Assembly: GCF_900114315.1 (NCBI RefSeq)
Contig: NZ_FOSQ01000001.1
Location: 1-64,000 of the forward strand
Origin: Falsiroseomonas stagni DSM 19981
GTDB taxonomy: Bacteria > Pseudomonadota > Alphaproteobacteria > Acetobacterales > Acetobacteraceae
Reading direction: 5' to 3'
DNA: 64,000 nt
Shown: one piece after another, positions 46,307 to 55,143 of the stretch
Layout of the letters: the number at the start of each line of letters is the position of its first letter
Position numbering within the stretch: position 1 is the stretch's first letter
Notes under the pieces: generated by a model
What the model saw: only the letters and a program-made list of their open reading frames with translations
The model's database searches: none
Told to the model about the DNA's origin: nothing
Translations under genes and position numbers: made by a program

Positions 46307-46561
46307 ATGAATCACCCCGTGCTGCAAGAACAGAGTCACGATGTGGCCCTGGATATCACTGCGGAGACTTGCCCGATGACCTTCGTGCGCACGCGCCTCG
46401 CGCTGGACCGGATGCAGCCGGGCCAGGTGCTGCTGGTGCGGATGAAGGGGGACGAGCCGCGGAAGAACGTGCCGCGGACGGCGGCGGAGCAGGGGCATGG
46501 GGTGCTGGGGGTAAGGGAGGCGGGGGAGGGGGTGCTCGAGGTGTGGGTGAGGCGGAAGTGA
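46307..46561 (+). CDS. TusA/SirA-family sulfur-carrier protein
   Basis: 84 residues from the ATG at 46307; a GTG at 46304 and an ATG at 46274 are alternatives. The fold marker LDITAETCPMTFVRTRLALD contains the sulfur-accepting Cys in a CPM variant of the CPxP motif. The remainder matches the small alpha/beta domain. Family members pass persulfide sulfur in tRNA thiolation or sulfur metabolism. Convergent with rimI (6 bp between stops). Confidence 0.82.
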   Translation: MNHPVLQEQSHDVALDITAETCPMTFVRTRLALDRMQPGQVLLVRMKGDEPRKNVPRTAAEQGHGVLGVREAGEGVLEVWVRRK

Positions 46562-46567
46562 GGGGGC

Positions 46568-46996
46568 TCAGGCGCGCGAGCCCGGCTCCAGCCCCCTTCT
46601 CAACACCAGCGCATCCGCCCCATCCCCGTAGTACCGGCGCCTTCGCCCCACTTCTTCGAATCCCGCTGCCCCATACAGTGCCCGCGCCGGCGTGTTCCGG
46701 TCGCTGACTTCCAGGAACATCGCCCCCGCCCCGCGCGCCACCGCGCCGGCCATCGCCGCCGCCAGCAGGGTGCCCCCGGTCCCCTGCCGGCGCGCCGACG
46801 GCGCCACGGCGAGGGTCAGGATCTCCGCCTCATCCGCCGCGACGCGGGCCAGGACGAAGCCGGCGCCGGGCCGCAGCACGCCGAAGGTGCCGGGCATCTC
46901 CAGCATCAGGCGGATGGCGTCGGTGCCCCAGGCTTCGGCCGCTGGAAAGGCCAGGGCGTGCAGGCGGGCGGCCTCGGCGATGTCGAAGCCGCTCAT
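46568..46996 (-). CDS. rimI: Ribosomal-protein alanine N-acetyltransferase RimI
   Basis: 142 residues, GNAT fold: FVLARVAADEAEILTLAVAP, acetyl-CoA loop SARRQGTGGTLL, and MFLEVSDRNTPARALYGAAG-FEEVGRRRRYY, the standard RimI ending. It acetylates the N-terminal Ala of ribosomal protein S18, and GCP-linked variants exist. Its ATG overlaps the tsaB stop (ATGA), a common bacterial pairing. Confidence 0.92.
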   Translation of the reverse strand: MSGFDIAEAARLHALAFPAAEAWGTDAIRLMLEMPGTFGVLRPGAGFVLARVAADEAEILTLAVAPSARRQGTGGTLLAAAMAGAVARGAGAMFLEVSDRNTPARALYGAAGFEEVGRRRRYYGDGADALVLRRGLEPGSRA

Positions 46997-47646
46997 CCCG
47001 CGGCGGGCAGGCGGACGGCGGGGGGTTCGACATAGAGGGGCGTCGCGTCCCGCCAGGGGATGTCGCCGGCCAGGCGCCGCAGCGCGACAAGGCCGGCGGC
47101 GGCGGCATCGGGCAGGCGGCTGTCGGTCAGCGTCGCATCGAAGCCGCGCGCCAGCAGCCGGGCGGCGGCCAGGGGGGCGGCGTCGCCAACCAGGACGACG
47201 GGGCCGGAGGGGGCGGGGATGTCGCGCTCCGCCATCGGCTCGGGCGGCGTCGCGGCGTGCCAGGCGCCCGGCGTCAGGCGTTCCAGCAGGAAGCGGCCGC
47301 GCTTCGTGTCGATGGCGGCCCAGACGGCGCGTGTGTCGCGCACCCCCTCGGGCAGGGCAGCGGCCAGGGCCTCCCCGGTCGTGACGCCGACCAGGCGTGC
47401 GCCGGTGGCCAGCGCGATCCCCTCCGCCAGCGCGATGGCGGTGCGCAGCCCCGTGAAGCCGCCGGGGCCGACGACGACGGCCACGGCATCGGGGCGGGCG
47501 CCCGCCAGCACCTGCTCGGCTAGGGGCGGCAGCGCGGTGGGCTGGCCGCGGGCGCCGGCGTGGAAGGCATGGGCGACCAGCGCGCCATCCTGCAGCAGGG
47601 CGGCGGAGCAGCGGGCCAGCGAACCATCAAGGACGAGCAGGCGCAT
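46993..47646 (-). CDS. tsaB: tRNA t6A modification protein TsaB
   Basis: 217 residues from the ATG at 47646, starting RLLVLDGSLARCSAALL. Family motif VVVGPGGFTGLRTAIALAEG near residue 60, then GVTTGEALAAALP and AAIDTKRGRFLLE. TsaB is the ASKHA-fold partner of TsaD, with TsaE and TsaC, in making threonylcarbamoyl-adenosine at A37 of tRNAs. Longer in-frame readings upstream overlap the divergent aminotransferase and are rejected. Coupled to rimI. Confidence 0.94.
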   Translation of the reverse strand: MRLLVLDGSLARCSAALLQDGALVAHAFHAGARGQPTALPPLAEQVLAGARPDAVAVVVGPGGFTGLRTAIALAEGIALATGARLVGVTTGEALAAALPEGVRDTRAVWAAIDTKRGRFLLERLTPGAWHAATPPEPMAERDIPAPSGPVVLVGDAAPLAAARLLARGFDATLTDSRLPDAAAAGLVALRRLAGDIPWRDATPLYVEPPAVRLPAAG

Positions 47647-47745
47647 GCCATTGCTGTAAGGCGCGCGTCTTGTTCCGTCCATCGGTTGACCTTGCAGCGC
47701 AATCGGCGGCTTGCTTTGGTGGCCGCGCAGAAGGATCGTCGCCCC

Positions 47746-49074
47746 ATGAACGAGATCAGCGTACCGCGTCCGAACAACCTCGACGCGTTCTGGATGCCAT
47801 ATACCGACAACAAGTCCTTCAAGGACAAGCCGCGCATGTTGGCGCGGGCGGAAGGCATGTCCTACTTCACGCCGGAGGGGCGGGAGATCCTGGACGGCAC
47901 CGCCGGCCTCTGGTGCTGCAACGCCGGCCATGGGCGGCGGGAGATCGTGGAAGCGATCCAGAAGCAGGCCGCGATCATGGATTTCGCGCCGACCTTCCAG
48001 ATGGGCCACCCCATCGCCTTCGAAGCCGCCGCCCGCGTGGCGGAGATGACGCCGGAGGGGATGGACCGCGTTTTCTTCGTGAATTCGGGGTCGGAGGCCG
48101 CGGATACCGCGCTGAAGATCGCGCTGGCCTGGCACAAGGCGCGGGGCGACAGCCAGCGGGTGCGCCTCGTCGGGCGCGAACGCGGCTATCACGGCGTGGG
48201 CTTCGGCGGCATGTCGGTGGGCGGCATCGGCGGCAACCGCAAGCAGTTCGGCGCGCAGCTTCCCTATGTCGACCACCTGCCGCACACCCATGGCGTGCCG
48301 GGCAATCTTTTCGCCAAGGGCCAGCCGGAGAACGGGGCGAACCTGGCGGAGGTGCTCGAAAACCTGGTGGCGCTGCATGGCGACACCATCGCGGCGGTGA
48401 TGGTGGAGCCGCTGGCGGGGTCCACCGGCGTGCTGGTGCCGCCGAAGGGCTACCTGCAGAAGCTGCGGGAGATCTGCACGAAGCACGGCATCCTGCTGAT
48501 CTTCGATGAGGTCATCACCGGCTTCGGCCGCATCGGGGCGAATTTCGGCGCCGAACGCCTGGGCGTCACGCCCGATATCATGACCATGGCGAAGGGGCTG
48601 ACCAACGCCGCGGTGCCGATGGGCGCGGTCGCCACCAGCAACCAGGTCTATGACACCATCGTCAACGGCGTGCCGGCAGGGATCGAGCTGTTCCACGGCT
48701 ACACCTATTCTGGCCATCCCCTGGCCGCCGCCGCCGCGATCGCGACGCTGGAACTGCACCGGGCGGAGGACCTGCCCGGCCGGGCCCGCGCCATGGAGCC
48801 CTATTTCGAGGATGCGGCGCATTCGATGCGCGATGTCCCCGGCGTGATCGATGTGCGCAACATGGGCCTGGTGGCGGGGATCGAGCTGGCGCCGCGGGCG
48901 GGCAAGCCGACGGCGCGGGCCATGGATGTCTTCAAGACCTGCTTCGACAAGGGCGTGCTGACGCGGGTGACGGGCGATATCGTGGCACTCTCGCCGCCGC
49001 TGATCGTGGAAAAGCCGCATATCGACCGGCTGTTCGGCACGCTGGCCGACGCCATCCGGGCCGTGCCAGCCTGA
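47746..49074 (+). CDS. Class III omega-amino acid-pyruvate aminotransferase
   Basis: 442 residues from the ATG at 47746. Beta-alanine/pyruvate transaminase features: NLDAFWMPYTDNKSFK near the start, DGTAGLWCCNAGHGR, VFFVNSGSEAADTALKIALA (PLP phosphate site), LLIFDEVITGFGRIG with the cofactor Asp, and the Schiff-base Lys in MAKGLTNAAVPMGAV. It converts an omega-amino acid and pyruvate to a semialdehyde and alanine. The downstream kinase gene appears to overlap its stop (CTGA). Confidence 0.94.
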   Translation: MNEISVPRPNNLDAFWMPYTDNKSFKDKPRMLARAEGMSYFTPEGREILDGTAGLWCCNAGHGRREIVEAIQKQAAIMDFAPTFQMGHPIAFEAAARVAEMTPEGMDRVFFVNSGSEAADTALKIALAWHKARGDSQRVRLVGRERGYHGVGFGGMSVGGIGGNRKQFGAQLPYVDHLPHTHGVPGNLFAKGQPENGANLAEVLENLVALHGDTIAAVMVEPLAGSTGVLVPPKGYLQKLREICTKHGILLIFDEVITGFGRIGANFGAERLGVTPDIMTMAKGLTNAAVPMGAVATSNQVYDTIVNGVPAGIELFHGYTYSGHPLAAAAAIATLELHRAEDLPGRARAMEPYFEDAAHSMRDVPGVIDVRNMGLVAGIELAPRAGKPTARAMDVFKTCFDKGVLTRVTGDIVALSPPLIVEKPHIDRLFGTLADAIRAVPA

Positions 49075-50447
49075 CACGCCCCCGCCGACTGGCGCCGCTG
49101 CTGCTCGTCATCCTGGCGCTGGCCGGAGTGCTGGGGGCGGCGGTGCTGTCCCATCTGCCGGCGGAGCGCGCGCAGTGGCCTCTGCTGACGCTCGTCATCA
49201 TCCTGGCGGGCGTCGCGCTGGTCGCGGCGGTGCTGTGGCGGGGCGAGGTGGCGCGGGCGGAGACGGAGGCCGCTTCCCGCGCCGCGGTCGCGAAGGCGGA
49301 GACGGAACAGCACGCCGCCAAGCTGCACGCCGACATGCTGGCGACGGCCGCGCATGAGATCCGGACGCCGCTGGGCGGAGTGCTCGGCCTGCTGGACCTG
49401 GTGCTGGGGGGCACGGGCCTGTCCCGCGCCGCGCGGGCGGATGCCATGGCGGCCCGGCAGGCGGCATCCGACCTGATGCTGCTGCTGCGCGACCTGATCG
49501 AGGTGCCGGGGGAGGTGAAGGCGCCGCTGGCCAGCGATCCCTTCCGGATCGATGAGACGATGGACCAGGTGGTGGCGCTGCTCCGCGCCCGGGCGGCGGC
49601 GCATGGCAACCGCCTGGCCGTCGCCATCGCCACGGGCACGCACCCGGCCTGGCGGGGCGACGCGGCGCGCATCCGGCAGATCCTGACCAATTTGGCCGCC
49701 AACGCCATCCGCTTCACCGAGGGCGGGGAGGTGCGGATCGAGGCGCGGGAGACGGCGGCGGGGCTGCTGCAACTCTCGGTCAGCGATACCGGGGCGGGCA
49801 TCGCCACCGACCGGATGGCGACCCTGTTCGACCGTTTCCAGCGCAGCGAACAGGGCACGGGGCTCGGCCTTTCCATCTGCCGGGACCTGGCGGCGCGGAT
49901 GGGGGGCGGCATCGCCGTCACCAGCGCGCCCGGGCGTGGCAGCCTGTTCACCGTGACCCTGCCGCTGCTGCGGGTGGCGGATGAGGAGGTGGTGCCGCCC
50001 GAACACGCCGCCCCCGTGCCCACCCTGCCGAGCCCGGCCCGCAGGCCGGGACCGCCTGTGCTGGTGGTGGATGACGTGCCGGTGAACCGCCGGCTGCTCG
50101 GCCATGTGCTGGACCGCGCGGGCTGGGGGCATGAGGAAGCCGGGGATGCGGCGACCGCGCTGACCCTGGTGCAGTCCCGCCCCTATGCCGCGGTGCTGAT
50201 GGACCTGCAGATGCCGGAGGTCGATGGGCTGGAGGCGACGCGCCGGCTGCGCGCCCTGTCCGGCCCCGCCGGCCGCCTGCCCGTCATCGCCGTGACGGCG
50301 CAGGGGGGGGAGGATGTGCGCGCCCAGGCCGAGGCCGCGGGGATGGACGCCTTCCTGGTGAAGCCCGTCTCGGCCGCGGACCTGACCGCCGTCATCACCC
50401 GCGCCCTGGCCAACCGGGCGAAGCAGGCGGGCGGGACGCCGCTTTAG
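49071..50447 (+). CDS. Hybrid histidine kinase-receiver, probable CTG start
   Basis: 458 residues if begun at the CTG at 49071, which overlaps the upstream stop as CTGA. The first conventional start (GTG, 49128) would cut through the first of two adjacent membrane helices (LAPLLLVILALAGVLGAAVL and LLTLVIILAGVALVAAVLW). No ATG, GTG or TTG lies in frame between. There is no periplasmic domain. Kinase core: ATAAHEIRTPLGGVLGL (H-box), ILTNLAANAIRF (N), VSDTGAGI (G1), LFDRFQRSEQGTGLGLSICR. The C-terminal receiver has VLVVDDVPVNRR, VLMDLQMPEVDGLE and FLVKPVS. A BarA/LuxN-like hybrid acting on an unknown phosphotransfer partner. Confidence 0.85.
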   Translation: MTRPRRLAPLLLVILALAGVLGAAVLSHLPAERAQWPLLTLVIILAGVALVAAVLWRGEVARAETEAASRAAVAKAETEQHAAKLHADMLATAAHEIRTPLGGVLGLLDLVLGGTGLSRAARADAMAARQAASDLMLLLRDLIEVPGEVKAPLASDPFRIDETMDQVVALLRARAAAHGNRLAVAIATGTHPAWRGDAARIRQILTNLAANAIRFTEGGEVRIEARETAAGLLQLSVSDTGAGIATDRMATLFDRFQRSEQGTGLGLSICRDLAARMGGGIAVTSAPGRGSLFTVTLPLLRVADEEVVPPEHAAPVPTLPSPARRPGPPVLVVDDVPVNRRLLGHVLDRAGWGHEEAGDAATALTLVQSRPYAAVLMDLQMPEVDGLEATRRLRALSGPAGRLPVIAVTAQGGEDVRAQAEAAGMDAFLVKPVSAADLTAVITRALANRAKQAGGTPL

Positions 50448-50535
50448 CGTCTGTGGACCCAGGGCCTGGAATCAGCCCCGCATCCCCATATAAGCGCCTG
50501 AACGCTGTCCGACTGCCCCGAGAGGCCCCCGATCC

Positions 50536-51519
50536 ATGAGCGCGACCGATACCGTTGCCCCCGTTCCCGTGACCGTGCTGACCGGCTACCTCGGCGCCGG
50601 CAAGACCACGCTGCTGAACCGCATCCTGAGCGAGAACCACGGCAAGAAGTACGCGGTGGTGATCAACGAGTTCGGGGAGCTCGGCGTGGACAACGACCTC
50701 GTCGTCGATGCGGACGAGGAAGTGTTCGAGATGAACAATGGCTGCATCTGCTGCACGGTGCGCGGCGACCTGATCCGCATCATCGGGGGGCTGATGAAGC
50801 GCCGCGGCAAGTTCGACGGCATCATCGTGGAGACGACGGGCCTCGCCGACCCCGCCCCCGTGGCGCAGACCTTCTTCGCGGATGAGGATGTGAAGCGGGC
50901 CACGAAGCTCGACGCCATCGTCACCGTGGTGGACGCCAAGCACCTGCCCGCCCGGCTGAAGGACAGCGCGGAGGCGCAGGAGCAGATCGCCTTCGCCGAC
51001 ATCATCGTGCTGAACAAGATGGACCTGGTGAATGAGGACGAGGCGGCGGAGGTCGAGCGCCTGATCCGCGGCATCAACCCCTATGCCGAGATCCGCCGCA
51101 GCACCAAGTCCGACGTGCCGATCGAGAGCGTAGTGGGGCGGGACGCCTTCAACCTGGCGCGGATCCTGGAGCGGGAGCCGGAATTCCTCTCCGGCGAGGA
51201 CCACCATGAGCATGACAGCGAGGTGAACTCGATGTCCTTCCAGGTGTCGCGCCCGATCGACGCCGAGAAGTTCAACGTCTGGATCGGGGAATTGCTGCAG
51301 TCCAAGGGCCAGGACCTGCTGCGGACCAAGGGCATCCTCTACTATGCCAATGACGATCGCCGCTTCGCCTTCCAGGCCGTGCACATGATCGCCGATGGCG
51401 ACTACATCGGCCCGGTGAAGGATGGTGACGAGCGAAAGTCCAAGATCGTCTTCATCGGCCGCAACCTGAACCGCCCGCAGCTGCGCCGCGGCTTCGAGGC
51501 CTGCCAGGTCCCGGCCTGA
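50536..51519 (+). CDS. COG0523/CobW-family GTP-binding metallochaperone
   Basis: 327 residues. G-domain: TGYLGAGKTTLLNRIL (Walker A), the family metal motif GCICCTVRGDLIR (CxCC), VETTGLADPAPV, VLNKMDLV (NKxD) and EVERLIRGINPYAEI. A CobW C-terminal domain follows a His/Asp-rich linker (EDHHEHDSE) and contains the ending FIGRNLNRPQLRRGFEAC. Family members insert or deliver Zn, Co or Fe to client enzymes. A WD40-protein gene follows after 68 bp, a possible partner. Confidence 0.9.
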   Translation: MSATDTVAPVPVTVLTGYLGAGKTTLLNRILSENHGKKYAVVINEFGELGVDNDLVVDADEEVFEMNNGCICCTVRGDLIRIIGGLMKRRGKFDGIIVETTGLADPAPVAQTFFADEDVKRATKLDAIVTVVDAKHLPARLKDSAEAQEQIAFADIIVLNKMDLVNEDEAAEVERLIRGINPYAEIRRSTKSDVPIESVVGRDAFNLARILEREPEFLSGEDHHEHDSEVNSMSFQVSRPIDAEKFNVWIGELLQSKGQDLLRTKGILYYANDDRRFAFQAVHMIADGDYIGPVKDGDERKSKIVFIGRNLNRPQLRRGFEACQVPA

Positions 51520-51587
51520 GCCGGGCCTGGGTTGACAGGCGCCGCCCGCGCGACGAAGGCGGGCGGCATGATGGGCGGGACGACGAC

Positions 51588-52622
51588 ATGGCCGAAGTGA
51601 CGGAAGCCGATTTCCTGCTGGCGAGCCGGGGCGTGGCGCGCGACCTCGGCGCCTGGGCCGTGGCGGCCGTGTTCGGGCGGGAGGGGCGGAGCCTGTCCTT
51701 CGCGCTGGCCGATGGCACCGTCCATATCATGCCGGTCGGCGCCCCGGCGGCGGATTGGCAGCGGGTGGAGGCGCATGACGGCGCCGTGCTCTCTGCCGTC
51801 GCGGATTGCCGCGCCGGCGTGCTCTCCGGCGGCGATGACGGGCGGCTGGTGCAGGTGACGCCGGATGGCGTGGTCGCCGAGGTCGCGCGCTTCGGGTCGA
51901 AATGGGTCGATCACGTGGCGGCGCATGAGGGCGGCGTGCGCGCGGCCTCGGTCGGCAAGGTGGTGCATGTGCTGGATGGCGCGGGGCAGATCCTGAAGGC
52001 GCTGCCGCATCCGACGACGGTCGGCGGCATCGCCATCGACGCCAAGGGCAAGCGGATCGCGGCCAGCCATTACGGCGGCGCGTCGCTGTGGTTCGTGGGG
52101 TCCAAGGAAGACAAGCCCAAGGTCCTGGAATGGAAGGGCAGCCATCACGCCATCCTGTTCAGCCCGGACGGCACGCATGTGGTCACCGCCATGCAGGAAC
52201 CGGCGCTGCATGGCTGGCGGCTGGCGGATGGGCAGCACATGCGCATGTCCGGCTATCCCGGGAAGACGCGCAGCATCCACTTCTCCTCCCGCGGCCGCTG
52301 GCTGGCGACGAGCGGGGCGGAGAGCGTGGTGCTCTGGCCCTTCTTCGGCGGCGGGCCGATGGGCAAGGCGCCGACGGAACTGGCCGGCGGCGACGAGGTG
52401 CTTTGCAGCGCCGTCGCCTGCCATCCGCAGCATGAGGTGGTGGCCGCCGGCTTCGGGGATGGGCTGGTGCTGATGGCGGAAGTGGCCAGCGGCAAGGTGG
52501 TGCCGGTGGCGCCGCCGAAGGGCAGCGCGGTGTCCACCCTGGCCTGGAATGCCGCGGGGACGCATCTCGCCTTCGGGACGGAAGCCGGGCTCTGCGGCGT
52601 CGTCGATCTGTCGAAGCGGTAG
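51588..52622 (+). CDS. WD40-repeat protein adjacent to the COG0523 GTPase
   Basis: 344 residues without a signal peptide. About seven beta-propeller blades are visible as repeated strand patterns, for example VLSAVADCRAGVLSGGDDGR, AIAIDAKGKRIAASHYGG-like, AILFSPDGTHVVTAMQE, SIHFSSRGRWLATSGAES and TLAWNAAGTHLAFGTEAG. A cytoplasmic scaffold or metal-delivery partner is the natural guess from its position after the GTPase; nothing in the sequence proves it. The aldo-keto reductase follows after 14 bp. Confidence 0.82.
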   Translation: MAEVTEADFLLASRGVARDLGAWAVAAVFGREGRSLSFALADGTVHIMPVGAPAADWQRVEAHDGAVLSAVADCRAGVLSGGDDGRLVQVTPDGVVAEVARFGSKWVDHVAAHEGGVRAASVGKVVHVLDGAGQILKALPHPTTVGGIAIDAKGKRIAASHYGGASLWFVGSKEDKPKVLEWKGSHHAILFSPDGTHVVTAMQEPALHGWRLADGQHMRMSGYPGKTRSIHFSSRGRWLATSGAESVVLWPFFGGGPMGKAPTELAGGDEVLCSAVACHPQHEVVAAGFGDGLVLMAEVASGKVVPVAPPKGSAVSTLAWNAAGTHLAFGTEAGLCGVVDLSKR

Positions 52623-52636
52623 AGGGAAGCGAGCCC

Positions 52637-53458
52637 ATGGAAATCCTGGAGACGGCGCATCTGCGGATGCCGCGCCTCGGCCTCGGTACCTGGCCGATGA
52701 AGGGGGAGGAGTGCACGGCGGCCGTGCTCTCCGCCCTCGGCATGGGCTACCGCCACATCGACACGGCGGAGATGTACGGCAATGAGGAAGCGGTCGGCGC
52801 CGGCATCGCGCGGTCCGGCGTGGCGCGGGGCGAGATCTTCCTGACCACCAAGGTCTGGAACGACAAGCCGAAGGGCGATGCCATCCGCCGCGCCTTCGAT
52901 GCCAGCCTGGCGCGGCTCGCGACGCCCCATGTGGACCTGTTCCTGATCCATTGGCCCTCGCCGGAGCTCGACCTGCCGGATGCGCTGCGCGCGCTCGCGG
53001 CGATCCGGGCGGAGGGACGGGCCAAGGCGATCGGCGTCTCTAACTTCCCGCCGAAGCTCCTGCAGCGCGCGATCGACCAGGGGGTCGGCCTCGCCTGCCT
53101 GCAGGTGGAACACCATGCGCTGCTGGACCAGTCGGCGCTTCGCGCGATCTGCGCGGCGAACGGGATGGTGCTGACCAGCTATTCGCCCCTGGGCAAGGGG
53201 AATGCACCCTCCGACCCCGTGCTGCAGGGCATCGGGCGGAAGCATGGCGTGACGGCGGCGCAGGTGGCGTTGGCCTGGCTGATGACCATGCCCGGCGTCT
53301 CCGCCGTGCCGAAGGCGGCGAGCCCGGCGCGGCAGGCGGAGAACCTGGCGGCGCTGGATGTGCGGCTGGATGCGGAAGACCTGGCGGCGATCGAGGCGCT
53401 GCCGAAGGACAGGCGATACGTGAACCCCGGCATGGCGCCGGATTGGGTGAACGGGTAG
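52637..53458 (+). CDS. Aldo/keto reductase (2,5-diketo-gluconate reductase type)
   Basis: 273 residues, the usual length. The catalytic tetrad is complete: Asp and Tyr in RHIDTAEMYGNEEAVG, Lys in FLTTKVWND, and His in FLIHWPSPEL. Substrate-loop and NADPH motifs: AIGVSNFPPKLLQRAI, YSPLGKGN, and SAVPKAASPARQAENL near the C-terminus. Reduces small aldehydes or ketones with NADPH. Substrate unknown. Confidence 0.92.
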   Translation: MEILETAHLRMPRLGLGTWPMKGEECTAAVLSALGMGYRHIDTAEMYGNEEAVGAGIARSGVARGEIFLTTKVWNDKPKGDAIRRAFDASLARLATPHVDLFLIHWPSPELDLPDALRALAAIRAEGRAKAIGVSNFPPKLLQRAIDQGVGLACLQVEHHALLDQSALRAICAANGMVLTSYSPLGKGNAPSDPVLQGIGRKHGVTAAQVALAWLMTMPGVSAVPKAASPARQAENLAALDVRLDAEDLAAIEALPKDRRYVNPGMAPDWVNG

Positions 53459-53465
53459 CGGCCGG

Positions 53466-53708
53466 TCAGGTCTGGCGAAGCGGCCGCTTGCGGTTCCCGG
53501 GCTCCGCCAGGCAGGTCAGCATGGCGCGGCGGAAGGGTGGCGGGTCCTCCGCCATCACCTCGCGAGGGGTCCCGCCCGCCGGGTGCAGCAGGAACGGGGC
53601 GGCGCAGCCGAAGCCGGGGCCACGCATCTGCGCGATCTCCGGCAAGCCATCCGCGGCCGCGGGCAGGGCCAGCAACGCGACCAGGGCAAGCATCGGCCAG
53701 GCGCGCAT
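53466..53708 (-). CDS. Small secreted hypothetical protein
   Basis: 80 residues from the ATG at 53708, with AGGA upstream. A clear signal peptide (MRAWPMLALVALLALPAAA, then DGLPE) leaves a ~60-residue mature part with two Cys (FGCAAPFLL, LTCLAEPG) that could form a disulfide. No family recognised. Longer in-frame extensions upstream overlap the DUF3775 gene. Stops converge with the aldo-keto reductase. Confidence 0.6.
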   Translation of the reverse strand: MRAWPMLALVALLALPAAADGLPEIAQMRGPGFGCAAPFLLHPAGGTPREVMAEDPPPFRRAMLTCLAEPGNRKRPLRQT

Positions 53709-53844
53709 GGCTGGATCTTCCTGTGATGCGCGGCTCAACGCGGCGATGCCGGCCAGCGTTGCCACGCGATTTTTTTGTCCCCCGTCTGGAACTGTGACGC
53801 CCCGCTGCTTTGTAATGGGCGCGCAGGCAGGAGGGGGGATTCCC

Positions 53845-54258
53845 ATGGCGGCAGCATCCGACGACGAGATCGACCTGGGCATCAGCCTGGAGACCGTCGC
53901 GACCATCGTGGACCAGGCCCGTGCCGTGCAGGGCGATGAGGAGGCGGAGCTTGGTGCCGCGGCCGATGATGGCGGCGACGACACCGACGTGGCGGGCCCC
54001 GACGACATCACGGAGGACAGCCTGCGCGCCTACATCACCGAGTTGAACGAGGATGAGCAGGCCGCGCTGATCGCGCTGTGCTGGGTGGGCCGTGGCGATT
54101 ATGAGGCCGGCGAGTGGGACGAGGCCGTGGGCCTGGCCGCGGAGCGCAATGACGGCCGCGATGCCGCCGATTATCTGCTTGGCATCGACAATCTCGGCGA
54201 TTTGCTGAGCGAGGGCGTCGCCGCCTTCGGCCTGTCGCTGGAAGAAATCGAACGCTGA
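53845..54258 (+). CDS. DUF3775 domain protein
   Basis: 137 residues from the ATG at 53845, which has a strong AGGAGGGGGG ribosome site. Acidic N-terminal half (EEAELGAAADDGGDDTD) and a conserved C-terminal helical region, LRAYITELNEDEQAALIALC-WVGRGDYEAGEWDEAVGLA, then DYLLGIDNLGDLLSEGVAAFGL, matching DUF3775. Function unknown. Cytoplasmic. Followed directly by a copy of the hairpin repeat. Confidence 0.82.
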   Translation: MAAASDDEIDLGISLETVATIVDQARAVQGDEEAELGAAADDGGDDTDVAGPDDITEDSLRAYITELNEDEQAALIALCWVGRGDYEAGEWDEAVGLAAERNDGRDAADYLLGIDNLGDLLSEGVAAFGLSLEEIER

Positions 54259-54270
54259 CTCGAGACGGTT

Positions 54271-54325
54271 CAGGGCCGGTTCGGCCCTGGTGGATGGGGT
54301 GTGGGGAAGGCAAAGCCTTCCCCAC
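54271..54325. repeat. Intergenic modular hairpin repeat, copy C (short)
   Basis: Two hairpins: 54271-54289 (CAGGGCCG stem, loop GTT) and 54301-54325 (11-bp stem GTGGGGAAGGC, loop AAA). They are separated by GTGGATGGGGT, the same spacer word as copies B and D. Lies between convergent stops as a probable two-way terminator. Confidence 0.75.
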
Positions 54326-54327
54326 GG

Positions 54328-55053
54328 TCAGGCGTAGTTGATTGTCGGTCCTGGCAACCCCGCGATCTCCCGGATCAGCTTCCGCCGCACCGCGTTTCCG
54401 AAGGCCTCGAAATCCTCGGCCGCGATCATGAAGGCGCCCTGCCCGCCGATGACGCTGTCGCGGTAGTAGATGTCGAGCGGCACGGGCGGCGCGCGGCCGA
54501 AGGTCGGGCGGTCGTTCAGGATGGGCAGGCCGTTGATGGTGATGCCGTCCGCCACCGCGCGGTCCCGCGCCATTTCGGCCGGTGGGCCGGAATTGTTCAC
54601 GCCGTCGCCGGAGACGTCGATGACCTTGCGCGTCGCCTCATGCGGGCATTCGCCCATGGCGCGGCGCGATGCCTCGATGGCGCCGGAGATGGAGGTCCAG
54701 GAGAGGGAGGCGCGGGGTGCCTGGGCGAGGGTGGCGGCCCAGCCATCCGCATCCCCCTGTGTCGCGATGCGTGTCCAGGGGATGACGGTGCGCTGGTACT
54801 CGATGCCGGCCCATTCGATGTAGCAGAGGGAGACGGAGCCGAGCATGCCGCCGCGGATGGCTTCCACCACCTTCGGGTCGGTGATGGCGCTGCGGTAGCC
54901 TTCGCGTTGCAGCCTTGCCTCATCCTCGTCGATGGAACGGCTGACATCGACGGCGAGGACGAGGGCGACGTCGACCGGCTCATCGGCCCTTGCCGGCGCG
55001 ATGCGGCCGAAGCCGGCCGCGCCCGCGGCGGCAATCAGGGACCTGCGGCGCAT
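54328..55053 (-). CDS. DUF1194 von Willebrand factor A-like secreted protein
   Basis: 241 residues. An Arg-rich signal (MRRRSLIAAAGAAGFGRIAPARA) precedes a VWA fold with the metal site in LVLAVDVSRSIDEDEARLQ, then VVEAIRGGMLGSVSLCYIEW, SWTSISGAIEASRRAM and VIDVSGDGVNNSGPP. This is the DUF1194 pattern. Periplasmic, role unknown; metal-dependent protein binding is likely. Confidence 0.86.
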   Translation of the reverse strand: MRRRSLIAAAGAAGFGRIAPARADEPVDVALVLAVDVSRSIDEDEARLQREGYRSAITDPKVVEAIRGGMLGSVSLCYIEWAGIEYQRTVIPWTRIATQGDADGWAATLAQAPRASLSWTSISGAIEASRRAMGECPHEATRKVIDVSGDGVNNSGPPAEMARDRAVADGITINGLPILNDRPTFGRAPPVPLDIYYRDSVIGGQGAFMIAAEDFEAFGNAVRRKLIREIAGLPGPTINYA

Positions 55054-55143
55054 CGGCGGCCTCCGCGTCTGTGGGTCCCGTCATGCAACAGCAAGCGATG
55101 CCGCCGGTTCAAGCCTCAATAAAGATTTTCACGCGGGCAAGGT

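Noticed and set aside
46993-49077. Extending tsaB to a 694-codon frame
   Set aside because: The extension runs antisense through the whole aminotransferase; the family start is at 47646.
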